Notes under the pieces: model-generated
The model's input: only the letters and a program-made list of their open reading frames with translations
The model's database searches: none
What the model was told of the DNA's origin: nothing
NCBI RefSeq assembly: GCF_000400465.1
Contig: NW_008806278.1
Span: 434,001-498,000 of the forward strand
Reading direction: 5' to 3'
Origin: Wallemia ichthyophaga EXF-994
Taxonomy: Eukaryota > Basidiomycota > Wallemiomycetes > Wallemiales > Wallemiaceae
Length of the DNA: 64,000 bases
Translations under genes and position numbers: made by a program
Shown: positions 53,274 through 63,466 of the stretch, piece by piece
Layout of the letters: the number at the start of each line of letters is the position of its first letter
Numbering within the stretch: the stretch's first letter is position 1

Positions 53274-53893
53274 TAATTTTGTCAAAATGTTGACAATATT
53301 TTGCTCTTGCAATGAAATTAATGAAAAATTCACTCAATGCTAATGGACTTTTGAATGTTTTCAGAAATACCACGTCCGTCTTGACTGAAACGAGACGCAC
53401 ACACAATTTACTCCAGCAAGGAATTCGAATCGTTTGGTTTTGAATGCGAGAAGGCACCACAGCACCAATCTGAGATATCGAGTTTTTCCGCAAATTGTTG
53501 CAACCGCTAGAGAAGACCTCCAGACGAACTGCGAGAAGACTTCACTCTTCCGTGCCAAGATGAAGAAAAGCAGCTTCAAGACGACAAGCGCATGAGTATA
53601 AGCGATGCACGAAAAGAGAAGAAAAGAAAAGAAAGCTTGCTCTGATTGTGACACCTCATCCTTAAAATTTGCGTTTTATCCGACAACCCCGATCGCTTGT
53701 ATGGGGGGCGAGCAGATGAGGATGAATGAAGGGATAATTCACTACTTACGATGTGAGTAGAATAAGACACTATTTCATCTCGATCACGTTATCATGTTAT
53801 CTGCTGCACGGCCACACAAACAAGAATTGGTTTGTTCCTCGCATTGGCTGGCGAGCGGCGAAGCAAATTGCAAATTCTTCCACCCAAACAATC
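53274..53893. other. Spacer between tRNA-Asp and the orphan gene
   Basis: This 620-bp region has short frames without recognisable domains. The promoter of the orphan gene at 53894 should lie at its right end. A purine-rich run (AAAAGAGAAGAAAAGAAAAG) occurs near 53611-53630. Confidence 0.4.
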
Positions 53894-54262
53894 ATGACCA
53901 CTGCACAAATAGTCCTGCCCAATTTCTACAAATTCGTTCTCTGTACGGAAGCAGGACTGATAACCAACACAGAGCGCCTTCTTGCGCCAAGTTCGTTCGG
54001 CTCGTATCTCTCGTTCGAAATACTGAATACAAAAGACGGGAAATTCAAAATGCGCACAAGAGAAGTTGATGGAGGAGCCTTCGTCGGATATTCAGATAGC
54101 GAGAGAATGTACCTTCATAAGAAACACGCTCAAGCAGACGAATTTGAAATCCATCTCAATACCATTGACAGTACGTTTCATCTCCTATCAAGCACCAACG
54201 GCAGAGTCAAATGCACTGGCAACGCCGTTTATCCTTCGCTCACCCCACCACTCAAGATATAA
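53894..54262 (+). CDS. Small orphan protein, unknown function
   Basis: The ATG at 53894 opens a 122-residue frame (MTTAQIVLPNFYKFV...). It has alternating hydrophobic and polar residues suggesting an all-beta fold: GSYLSFEILNTKDGKFKMRT, FVGYSDSERMYLHKK and FEIHLNTIDSTFHLLSS. The pattern recalls beta-trefoil or fascin-like repeats, but no motif is conclusive. An in-frame ATG-like start further upstream (53753) is less likely, because the extra 47 residues look random. The stop is 60 bp from the ADE5,7 stop codon on the other strand. The coding character is moderate. Confidence 0.55.
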   Translation: MTTAQIVLPNFYKFVLCTEAGLITNTERLLAPSSFGSYLSFEILNTKDGKFKMRTREVDGGAFVGYSDSERMYLHKKHAQADEFEIHLNTIDSTFHLLSSTNGRVKCTGNAVYPSLTPPLKI

Positions 54263-54322
54263 TTATAACAGGAAATGCAACAACAAACAAAAACCATAGA
54301 AAGAACTATTTAGACAGCAATA

Positions 54323-56881
54323 TTAGGCATTCTCCCATCCTTGTACATTCACAACGCTCGTTTCTGAACCTTGTACGACATCACCAATGACGTGTACATC
54401 ATTTTCACCAGTCTTTTTGATTTCCTTGACAACGTTATCGGCATCTTGTGCATCGACTACCAATACCATTCCAATACCGTTGTTGAATGTGCGAGACATC
54501 TCACTCGAAGCGACACGACCGCTTTGTTGAAGCCAGTCAAAGATAGCTGGACGTTTCCATTTGCTAGCGTCCACGACAGCGCCAAGGCCTTTTGGTAGTA
54601 CGCGAGGGATGTTGTCGGTGAAGCCTCCACCGGTAATGTGACTCATACCCTTGACTAATCCCTGTCTGATAACAGGGAGGGTTGACTTTACGTAGATCTT
54701 AGTCGGGGTGAGGAGTTCTTCCGCTAAAGAGCCCTCGCGCTCGCTCCATGGAGCCTTTACGCAGCGGTAATCTACGTCGTTTCCATAAACACGGGCAATG
54801 ATCTTGTGGACGAGCGAATATCCATTTGAGTGTATACCCGATGAGGAGACACCAACGAGTACGTCACCAGCCTTGATATTGTTCTTTGGGAGTATTTCAC
54901 CACGTTCGACAGCACCGACTGCAAATCCAGCGAGATCGTAGTCATCTATTGTGGGTAAGTAAGTGGCGTCGCGATTAGTACCCTGCTCACCGTCAGAGTA
55001 GATGTTCGGCATTTCAGCGGTTTCACCACCAATCAGAGCACAGTTTGCCTGCCTACACCCTTCTGCGATACCCTTGATGACAGCGGCTGCGTCATCGACT
55101 TGCAACTTGGAGCAGGCGTAGTAGTCGAGGAATAAGAGCGGTTCAGCACCTTGGACGATAAGGTCGTTGACTGACATAGCAACGAGGTCAATTCCTTGTG
55201 TAGCATTAGTTGGTAACTCGAAAATACATCAACACCTACCAACACTATCATGGATCTTGGTATTATGGGCAATCTTAATCTTGGTGCCAACACCATCTGT
55301 TGCGCAAACTAATATAGGGTCTTTAAAACCGGCAGCTTTGAGGTCGAAAGCACCACCGAATCCACCGATATCAGCATCAGCTCCTGATCTCTTTGTAGCT
55401 TTGACGGTTGGTTTGATGAGATCTACGAGTCTGTTACCCTCTTCAATAGAGACACCAGCCTGAGCGTAAGTCATGCCCTCTTCGCTCGTAACGTTGAGTG
55501 CTCTATGAGCAATATCTTTTCTATATGTCTTTCCTTCGAATTGAATAGCATCTACACCTTTGTAAGCTTTTTCGAGGGCTTCATGCAGCGTTGAGGCAAA
55601 TGCAGATACAGCGAGAACTCTACCACCTGCGGTTACAAGTTGACCGTCTTTAATTGCAGTGCCGGCATGATACGCGACGACGTCTTGTGGAAGCTGATTA
55701 ATTTTGATTGGCACGCCAGTAGGGTATTTGCCGGGATAACCACCGGAAGCGAGCACGACACTTACGGCATGCTCACCTTCTCTGAGGGAAAACTTAACAC
55801 AGTCGAGGCGGCGGTCAACACAAGCTTTCATAATCTCAGCGAGATCAGATTCTGGTGAGAGAAGACGCAAAAGTGCTTGTGTTTCTGGATCACCGAATCT
55901 GACATTATACTCGAGTACTTTGACACCAGTTGGGTCGAGCATGAAACCAGTGAAGAGCATTCCGACCATTGGAAAACCATCTTTGCGCATGCCAGTGACG
56001 GTGTTTTGAATAATATTGAGGCATTCTTTGCGCACTTGAGGAGTTTCGGCAGGGGCAGGAGTGTATGCACCCATTCCGCCAGTATTTCCACCAGTGTCAC
56101 CTTCACCGATACGTTTGTGATCCTGTGCTGCAGGAAGGGCGTGTACGGTATAACCATCAGTGAAAGCAAGAACAGAGAGCTCTGGACCGGTGAGGAGTTG
56201 TTCGAGAACGAGAGAAGAGCCAGCAGATCCGAATTGATTCTTTTCAAGAACATTTTCAACCTCATTGATACATTCTTGTTCAGATTGAGGGATAATAACG
56301 CCTTTACCACCAGCAAGACCGTCTGCCTTCACGACAAGGCTAATACCGTTTGAGTAAGACTGATGAACGTACTCCTTGGCTGGAGCGGATTGAGACTTGT
56401 CAAAATTCTTGAAAGCCGCAGTTGGAATGTTGTGTCTAGCCATGAAATCCTTTGAAAATGTCTTACTGCCTTCGCATTGGGCAGCTGCTTGTGAAGGACC
56501 GAAGACGCTGATACCAGCTGGGAGGGAATTAGATAGGCGTTGATAGGAAAAATACACCTGCCTTTCCTGAAATAACCCTCAACGCCGTCGACTAAGGGCT
56601 GCTCAGGACCCGGTATGACCAGATTAATCTACGGATATAAATCAGATAAGGAATTTGAGGGTTTGAACACAACCCACATTATTCTCAATTGCAAATTTAA
56701 CCAAATTATTGAAATCCTTGGGTGAATGTCCGCATTCAAAGTTTTTACATTTTGTGATATCCGCAGTGCCACCGTTACCTGGAGCAACGACGATAGATTC
56801 TACTAGCTTTGACTGAGCAAGCGTGTACGCCAGTGTGTGCTCTCTTCCACCGTTACCGAGGATTAGGACTCTGAGTGACAT
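54323..56881 (-). CDS. ADE5,7: Bifunctional purine enzyme GARS-AIRS
   Basis: The enzyme carries phosphoribosylamine-glycine ligase (N-terminal) and AIR synthetase (C-terminal) activities of purine synthesis. Exons 56881-56678, 56628-56562, 56517-55240 and 55194-54323 give 806 residues. The GARS part begins [14 protein letters not shown] and has an ATP-grasp domain with [17 protein letters not shown]. The AIRS part contains [30 protein letters not shown] and [10 protein letters not shown]. Introns are 49, 44 and 45 nt. Intron 2 (56561-56518) best fits a GC-AG intron, since it gives the family spacing [15 protein letters not shown] donor six bases further in would add two residues. Confidence 0.96.
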
Positions 56882-56912
56882 GGCGGTGTGAATACAACAG
56901 CCATCATCCACT
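56882..56912. promoter_or_regulatory. 31-bp divergent spacer between ADE5,7 and the NUDIX gene
   Basis: Only 31 bp separate the two inferred start codons (56881 minus and 56913 plus). Each gene's promoter must therefore overlap the other's transcript or coding sequence. Both starts are supported by the family N termini ([12 protein letters not shown] and MIKVGIGCFLL). Confidence 0.55.
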
Positions 56913-57436
56913 ATGATCAAAGTTGGTATCGGATGCTTTCTACTCAATCAACACAATCAGATTCTTATCGGTAAGAGGATCAATTCAATTGGCCATGGAA
57001 CACTCGGTATATCCACACACACCGTCTATTTCTCATCTCACACACCCAACAGCACTCCCTGGTGGTCACCTCGAGTACGGCGAATCATTTGAGCAGGTTG
57101 TTCTTCCCCGTTCCTGTCTTTTTCCCGCTTACTCCCGATCAGTGTGCCGCGCGCGAAGTTGAGGAGGAAACTTCTCTTAAACCTTCTTCAATTTCCCATT
57201 GGAAACTCGGAACCACCGTAGGAAGCCTCACCGAGTCAGAGCATTACGTCACCATCTTCATGATTGCAAAGCAAGCAACTGAAACACCTCTCGTGCCTTT
57301 AAACGCTGAACCAGAAAAATGCGAGGGTTGGTCCTGGATCGACTGGGAAGATCTCAAAACCCTACCACCAAGTAGACTATTCAAGCCGCTGAATGTGCTC
57401 ATCGAGGAAAGAAGTTCATTTCGTCCGTGCATTTGA
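56913..57436 (+). CDS. NUDIX hydrolase (MTH2/NUDT15-like)
   Basis: NUDIX enzymes hydrolyse nucleotide diphosphate derivatives. Exons 56913-57006, 57053-57096 and 57143-57436 give 143 residues; both introns are 46 nt. Splicing assembles the NUDIX box GGHLEYGESFEQ|CAAREVEEET, which fits GX5EX7REUXEEXGU apart from Thr in place of the last Gly. ILIGKR and LPGG before it and GWSWIDWEDL after it match NUDT15/MTH2-type enzymes, which clean damaged or unusual nucleotides. The second intron has a GTTGTT donor and interrupts the box itself. The neighbour ADE5,7 is also a nucleotide gene, a suggestive but unproven link. Confidence 0.88.
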
Positions 57437-57465
57437 ATGGATTTAATGTATTGATATCCGCTTAT

Positions 57466-58635
57466 CTATATATCAGTTTTTATCACGCTAATGAGCCTTT
57501 GCTCCCATTCTGCAAGTTCACCCTCCTTGTATTCGTCGGTCTTCTCTGCCAATGCCTTTTCAAACACACTCCAATCAATCACATTCTTACCAGTGGACAA
57601 ACCACCATCTTCCATCGAAGCTTGAGGGAGTGCAAACTCCCCTTGTCGCGTTCTCGTCAGCTCAACGACGTGAGCTGATGATCCGAGTGCTTTACCGAGA
57701 TCGTGAACAATCGATCTGACATATGTACCTCCTGATACTGTCATACGCAATTTGAAAGCTTTTGGTCCTTCTGTTGTTTCTGCACGTAGAGCGTTGTCTA
57801 TCTTCTCTTCATCACTTTTGTCTTCATTCAGTTGGCTATTACTATCACTCTTTTCTACACTCTGATCGTCACTGTGGCTTACGAACTCTTGTGCTTTCTG
57901 TGCAGCCACCTTATCTTCATGGCTCAATTCATTTGTTGGGTATATGAAACTGTGTTTGTCTCCAGGGATAAAATCTTCAAGAGTGAGCGAATGTATGGTG
58001 CATTTTCTGCTCTCAACTGGCTTTGGTGGTACTTCACCTGCTCTAGCATACTCGAACAACCTCTTTCCTTCAATTTTGATAGCCGAGAATCTTAAATCGA
58101 CAGGCTAAGCAGAAGAATCGCGTGAGAGGATCACTCACATCGGCGGCAGCTGATCAATTTCACCTCTAAAGCCTTCCAGAGCTTTCTCAATGTCGGCTTT
58201 TGTAATATGCTGCCACGGTGATTTAGATACGACGGCACCTTTAGAGTCGTACGAGTCTGTCTCGCATCCCAGCAATCCAATAGCAGTGTATTCCTTAGAG
58301 CAATTCAACAGATCCGCTAGCTTCTTAGTACCCTTATTCAAACCAACGACAAGCACACCGTCAGCGAGTGGGTCAAGCGTACCACCCTGACCAACTTTGA
58401 CGGCGAATCCACCGATACCACGTCCACCGCCACCTTTACTCTTGCGCCACTTATTGCCCTTCTTTTTCTTGTCAGATGGCAGTGGCGGTGGAGCGTCTTC
58501 TGAAGGCTTGAACAGCTGCGAGTAACCAAAGAGCGGCTTGATAGAATCTAAAAGGGCCATAGAAGTTGGACCAGATGGTTTATTCACAGCAAATAACCCA
58601 GAAAGCGGGTAATGTATTGACTGCGTTTTCGGCAT
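57466..58635 (-). CDS. PUS4: tRNA pseudouridine-55 synthase (TruB/Pus4 family)
   Basis: Pus4 converts U55 of the tRNA T-loop to pseudouridine in nucleus and mitochondria. Two exons (58635-58139 and 58090-57466, 48-nt intron) give 373 residues. The catalytic motif GGTLDPLADGVL has the nucleophile Asp88. FAVNKPSGPTSM near the start, KEYTAIGLLGCETDSYDSKG, and LPPIFSAIKIEGKRLFEYAR across the splice are TruB hallmarks. MTVSGGTYVRSIVHDLG is the conserved C-terminal block. Two low-complexity inserts (Lys/Gly-rich at 52-72 and Asp/Ser/Glu-rich before the GGTYVRS block) lengthen it. The start codon is 27 bp from the divergent VMA1 start. Confidence 0.95.
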
Positions 58636-58662
58636 GAGCGTATAACTTAAACCTAAACAGCC
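58636..58662. promoter_or_regulatory. 27-bp divergent spacer between PUS4 and VMA1
   Basis: Just 27 bp separate the start codons of PUS4 (58635, minus) and VMA1 (58663, plus). Either 5' UTRs overlap antisense or transcription starts lie inside the opposite gene. The VMA1 start is well placed for the family. The PUS4 start lies 13 residues before the first conserved motif. Confidence 0.6.
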
Positions 58663-60595
58663 ATGAGCAGAGATTTAAATAAAATTAAAGATGAGGAACG
58701 CGAATCAAATCTCGGATCCGTTTATGGCGTTTCTGGTCCCGTCGTCATCGCACAAGGACTCGATGGCGTGGCTATGTACGAACTGATTAGAGTCGGTCAT
58801 GACGAACTTATTGGTGAAGTTATTAGAATTGAAGGCAGATTGGCTATTGCTCAGATTTATGAGGAGACTTCCGGTTTGACAGTTGGTGATCCTGTCCTCC
58901 GCACTGGAAAGCCTTTATCTGTAGAGCTTGGCCCTGGATTAATGTCCAACATCTATGACGGTATTCAGAGACCTTTAAAGGGCATTAGGGAGAAATCTCA
59001 ATCCATTTATATCCCACGTGGTATAAACACCGATGCTCTCGACCGCGGTGTTCAATGGGACTTCAATCCATCTGTCTCTGTCGGTGATCACTTGTCTGGC
59101 GGTGATATTTACGGCAGTGTTTACGAAAACTCTCTGCTCAACGACCACAAGATGATGCTTGGTCCACGTTCACTCGGTACTGTCACTCATATCGCTGAGA
59201 AGGGCGCATATAACGTCGACGACGTCGTCCTCGAAACTGAATTCGAGGGCAAGAAATCCAACCACACCATGGCACAACTCTGGCCAGTCAGAGCTCCACG
59301 TCCAGTCACCGAGAAACTCACTGCGAACAACCCCCTTCTCACCGGTCAACGTATTCTCGACTCTCTCTTCCCATGTGTTCAAGGTGGTACAACTGCCATT
59401 CCCGGTGCTTTTGGTTGTGGCAAGACTGTCATTTCACAAGCTCTGTCCAAGTTCTCCAACTCAGACATCATCGTATACGTCGGTTGTGGTGAGCGCGGTA
59501 ACGAGATGGCTGAAGTCCTGCTCGAATTCCCTGAACTCACTATCGAAGTCAACGGTCGTGAAGAGCCAATCATGAAACGTACTTCACTCGTCGCTAACAC
59601 CTCCAACATGCCCGTCGCAGCTCGTGAAGCTTCCATTTACACGGGTATCACCATCTCTGAATACTTTAGAGATCAAGGTAAAAACGTTGCAATGATGGCT
59701 GACTCTACTTCTCGCTGGGCTGAAGCGTTGCGTGAAATTTCAGGTAGATTAGCTGAAATGCCTGCTGACTCGTGAGTTGTCTTTATTGATGATAATGGGG
59801 TTATATACTCACCACAATTCCAGCGGTTACCCTGCTTACCTCGGTGGTAAATTGGCTTCCTTCTATGAGAGAGCTGGTCGTGTCAGTACTCTTGGATCAC
59901 CAAACAGAGAAGGGTCAGTTTCTATCGTCGGTGCTGTCTCTCCGCCAGGTGGTGATTTCTCTGATCCTGTTACATCATCTACCCTTGGTATCGTACAAGT
60001 GTTCTGGGGTTTGGACAAGAAGCTCGCACAGAGAAAACATTTCCCCTCTGTTAACTGGAACGTATCCTACTCAAAATACACCAACGTTCTTGAACCATAC
60101 TACGAAGATAATGCACCTGGTTTCATAGATTTACGTTCAAAAGCTAAATCTATCTTACAAAAGGAGGAGGATTTGGCAGAAATCGTTCAGTTGGTCGGTA
60201 AGAGTGCCTTGGGTGAGAATGACAAGGTTACACTTGAATTGGCTAGAATGTTGAAAGATGACTTTTTACAACAAAACGGTATGAGTGAATACGATCGCTT
60301 CTGTCCTTTCTACAAAACAGCTGGTATGCTTGACAATTTTATTGCTTTCAATGAAGCCGCACAAAATGCAATCGTCGAAGGTGATCTTACTTATAACAAT
60401 ATCAAAGACGGTGTCTCCGATGTTATGTTTAAACTCTCTCAAATGAAATTTGAGTCACCATCTCAAGGTAAAGAGGATATTACCGGCAAGTTTGATCAAC
60501 TTAATACCGTGAGTTGATGTATTTTTTAAAGATAAGCATTAGCTAACCACTAGTCACAGGAAATTCAAGAGAGATTTAGACAGTTGATCGAGTAA
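58663..60595 (+). CDS. VMA1: V-type ATPase catalytic subunit A
   Basis: This subunit hydrolyses ATP in the V1 sector that acidifies the vacuole and other organelles. Exons 58663-59771, 59824-60508 and 60560-60595 give 609 residues; introns are 52 and 51 nt. The P-loop GAFGCGKT is at 248-255 with no intein inserted, unlike the yeast gene. Other markers are [11 protein letters not shown]-like [12 protein letters not shown] near 20-31, [49 protein letters not shown] across the first splice, and the last exon [11 protein letters not shown]. The stop lies 58 bp before the right arm of the inverted repeat. Confidence 0.98.
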
Positions 60596-60992
60596 ATTAG
60601 TCATGTTTTCTTTTTGTTATTAATCATTTTATCCATTGTAGAACTTTGTCTTTGATGTGTTTAAACTTGTGAGACTGTGAATTCAACATGCACAACGTGT
60701 TAATAATACAGCAAAATGCATACGAAAAAGAACTCATAAGAAAAAGTTGACGGTGGGGCACGATACAATGTAGATTTTGGAACAGATTGTGTCATTTCAA
60801 GTCGACAACCCTTCCACACCGAATTTTACATTTGTATGTGAGAGAAGATAAGGGGATAATAATAACAAAACTGGTTAATATTATGAAAACACAAAATATT
60901 AAAGCACACTAAAGCATGATTGATGAGTTGAATAAAATTAAGTGTGGATTGCTAAAATATGCAAAAAGATACTCTGAAATGATCAGAGTCAT

Positions 60993-61065
60993 TGGAGATG
61001 CCCGGAATTGAACCGGGGACCTCTTCCATGCTAAGAAAGCGCCATAACCACTAGACTACATCCCC
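60993..61065 (-). tRNA. tRNA-Ala (anticodon AGC)
   Basis: This copy is identical to the left-arm copy and to 33453-33525. Anticodon is AGC with the G3:U70 pair. Its trailer hairpin and T run lie at lower coordinates on the minus strand. Confidence 0.95.
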
Positions 61066-61543
61066 TGTTGATGCAAGCATATTATGCTGTAATCACATGA
61101 TACTCCTGTTGACATCTCCCTTGAAAATCACACTCAGCTGCCATTCAATCACCCGTTTTAAATATCAATCATACTCGCAACCCCAACTCGCTTCTCACTT
61201 TAGTGCACTTACATCCTTCTCTCCCCTAATTGAGGTTTGGCAAAGACACTTTAATCATCAAATCTTTAGCAGTAAAAAGCGCATCTTGAAGCAAATTTGT
61301 GATTTATGGTAAGATAAAAGCTTTAAATTACCATCAAATAATCGCAATACCCCTTTGTAAGAAAGAAAACGGGATGATCTCTAACTCTCTTCGTTAAAGT
61401 TGTGTAGATATAAATATTCACGCTCTTCCTTACCAACTTCTCCCCATCAACGAATTACACCGTCGAATAAAATCTACCTAAACAGTCATGGATCAGGGTT
61501 GGAGAAATCAAAAATAGATGATGCCAAAAGAAAAGCAAAAGGA

Positions 61544-61651
61544 TGGTGAGACTGGGATTCGAACCCAGGATGCATAAAGCATTGACAGTCCCAATCTAAT
61601 TGGAAAGCTCTTTGCTTGAAATCAACGGAATAACCACTATCCGACCTCACC
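61544..61651 (-). tRNA. tRNA-Leu (anticodon CAA), intron-containing
   Basis: This is the inverted copy of 50653-50760, with the same roughly 26-nt intron after base 37 and the same long variable arm. Anticodon is CAA. The gene ends 10 bp inside the repeat arm, so its upstream region (above 61661) differs entirely from that of the left copy. Confidence 0.88.
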
Positions 61652-61661
61652 ATTGTACTAA

Positions 61662-62196
61662 GTTGAACATGACATTTCTGTGTCCTGTGTAACAAATAAA
61701 GCTTACACTTTTTGATCGGAGATCTCCGGAGATATGGGGCGACGTCATAGGTTGGAGTCTGAAAGATTCATTATCTTCCGAATCAAGTTCGTGTCAGCAT
61801 CTCCTAAAGTTTTCTTGCTGAAAGAGACGTCCGCCTGATGTTAAAGCTGAGGCGAGTTTAGAAAATAGATGCTAGTAGTTATCTCCTTGCGAGAAACATT
61901 CAGACCAATGGGATATTCTGAAACTTTTGCAAGAAATAAATTCCATTCTCGTATTCATTCATAGATAGCCGGTCCATCCTGCCGAGAAGGGCATTGTGCA
62001 CATGACTGCGCTCGTGGAGCAAGACGAGAGGAGAATTGTTAGAGAAACAAGCCTTGATAGGCTAAAGTTACCTGCGCAATCTACACTCTCACGTCATTGA
62101 TATGACTCCGCAACAACCTTATCTATGATCTTCATTAGTGAACGACCAAGGGTATTTTACGAAGAAAGAAAAGAAACAACGCTGTTTATCACAAGC
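61662..62196. other. Intergenic stretch before the PQ-loop gene
   Basis: This 535-bp region lies between the repeat arm and the PQ-loop gene. A palindromic GGAGATCTCCGGAGAT sits at 61719-61734. No coding frame could be supported. The promoter of the PQ-loop gene should be at its right end. Confidence 0.4.
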
Positions 62197-63138
62197 ATGA
62201 ACTCCCATAGCGAAATATTTGGATACCTAAGTGTCCTGAGCTGGTTATGCGCTCAGCTCCCACAAGTGTACAAAAACCACAAACTGAAGACGATAGAAGG
62301 GCTGAGCGTGGAATTCATCATAACATGGCTCATAGGAGATCTTCTCAACCTCCTGGGATGTATATATACGAATCAGCTGCCATTCCAAGTCGCTTTATCA
62401 TTATGGTTCATCTTGGTCGATTTGGCGCTCACTGGGCAATATCTCCAGTATCGCAATTACCAGGACGATAGAGGCAGGTCGACGACGAGGATGATTACGC
62501 ACAGGCAGACTGTCTCACTTTCCATTAACCGGGTGTCTGATCGCAGCGCGAGTGTGAAGCCGCCAGTAACGCTGAAACGATCACGGAGGTCACAGACGCA
62601 CTCAGTAAGAAGAGCGGAAAACAGCAGGAGTCGCACCTTTGCCAGTCTGGTCGCGCTCGGATTAACGGTAGGTGTCGGCGCTGCACCCACCCTTCCTCTC
62701 CCGTCTATCTCAGCAAAAGGTCTCGTTAGTGACGACCTCGCCATCATCATTGGCAAGCTGTCGTCGTGGGCTTGTGTAACGTTCTACTTGAGCAGCAGGA
62801 TGCCGCAGATTTACTATAATTATCAACGTAAATCTGTTGAGGGTCTTTCTGTCTTCCTCTTCTTGTTCGCTTTGTTGGGAAACTCTTTTTATACCATGTC
62901 GATACTGTCATCGCCACGATTTCAGCAGTCCCATCCTCAAGCCATGAAATATTTGCTTGAATCGTTACCGTGAGTAAACTTTTTGTCGTCATTTTTAGTC
63001 TTATACGCAACTAATAGCTTCCTGATCGGATCAGTCGGTACCATCGTTTTTGATGTCATTATTCTTCTCCAAGTTCAAATGTACAAAGACAAGCCCCAGA
63101 ACACAAGCGGGGAGCGGCAACCATTACTAGACAGTTGA
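62197..63138 (+). CDS. PQ-loop membrane transporter (Ypq1/PQLC2-like)
   Basis: PQ-loop proteins of this group export cationic amino acids across the vacuolar membrane. Exons 62197-62969 and 63018-63138 (48-nt intron) give 297 residues. The two PQ loops are SWLCAQLPQVYKN near residues 19-31 and SSRMPQIYYNYQRKSVEGLS near 206-225. Seven hydrophobic segments are separated by a basic, Arg/Ser-rich cytosolic loop (about 95-155). The C terminus QPLLDS resembles a dileucine sorting signal. ATG 62197 is preferred over upstream starts because TM1 begins about ten residues later. The first conserved block (EIFGYLSVLSWLCAQLPQ) sits directly after it. Confidence 0.9.
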
Positions 63139-63466
63139 GTCATTGTTAATTCGACGCTTTATCGCGCCACGAAAGTAATAATCTGTAGTAACAAAGTTGT
63201 ATGAAAGTTTCTAAATATTATATGTATTATACGAGAGATATGTATAACAAAGCGAAAGCTAGAACGACAACGAGAACAAGACTATGACTGACCTTAAAGC
63301 AAGTCAGACGCGTTGGAAGAAGTTAAAGAAGTCAAGAAAATCTTGCGACTGACGAAGAACTAGTTAAATTTACATTTCATTTCATTATTGTAATCTTTTC
63401 GTTTCGTTCGTAAAAGAGAATCATAGCAGTGCATTTAAATGCGTTTGAATCTGCGCTAAACACTCC
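63139..63466. other. 3' UTRs of the PQ-loop and Ca2+/H+ antiporter genes
   Basis: This 328-bp spacer lies between two converging genes. No gene or repeat was seen. Confidence 0.45.

Larger units (their letters stand above)
60654..61661 (-). repeat. Right arm of the 1,008-bp inverted repeat
   Basis: This is the reverse-complement partner of 50643-51650, starting 58 bp after the VMA1 stop. It carries tRNA-Ala and tRNA-Leu on the minus strand and the same hairpin elements. Left edge is GATGTGTTTAAAC; right edge is the complement of TTAGTACAATGG. DNA beyond both edges is unrelated to the flanks of the left arm. Confidence 0.95.

Noticed and set aside
53218-53493. Minus-strand frame overlapping tRNA-Asp
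   Set aside because: It is antisense to the tRNA and has no recognisable protein features.
59404-59430. Possible intein at the VMA1 P-loop
   Set aside because: [12 protein letters not shown] is continuous, so the classic VMA1 intein site is empty.
50643-61661. Composite transposon with inverted-repeat ends
   Set aside because: The arms contain tRNA genes and no transposase-like frame. I saw no target-site duplication, and the interior is ordinary housekeeping genes.
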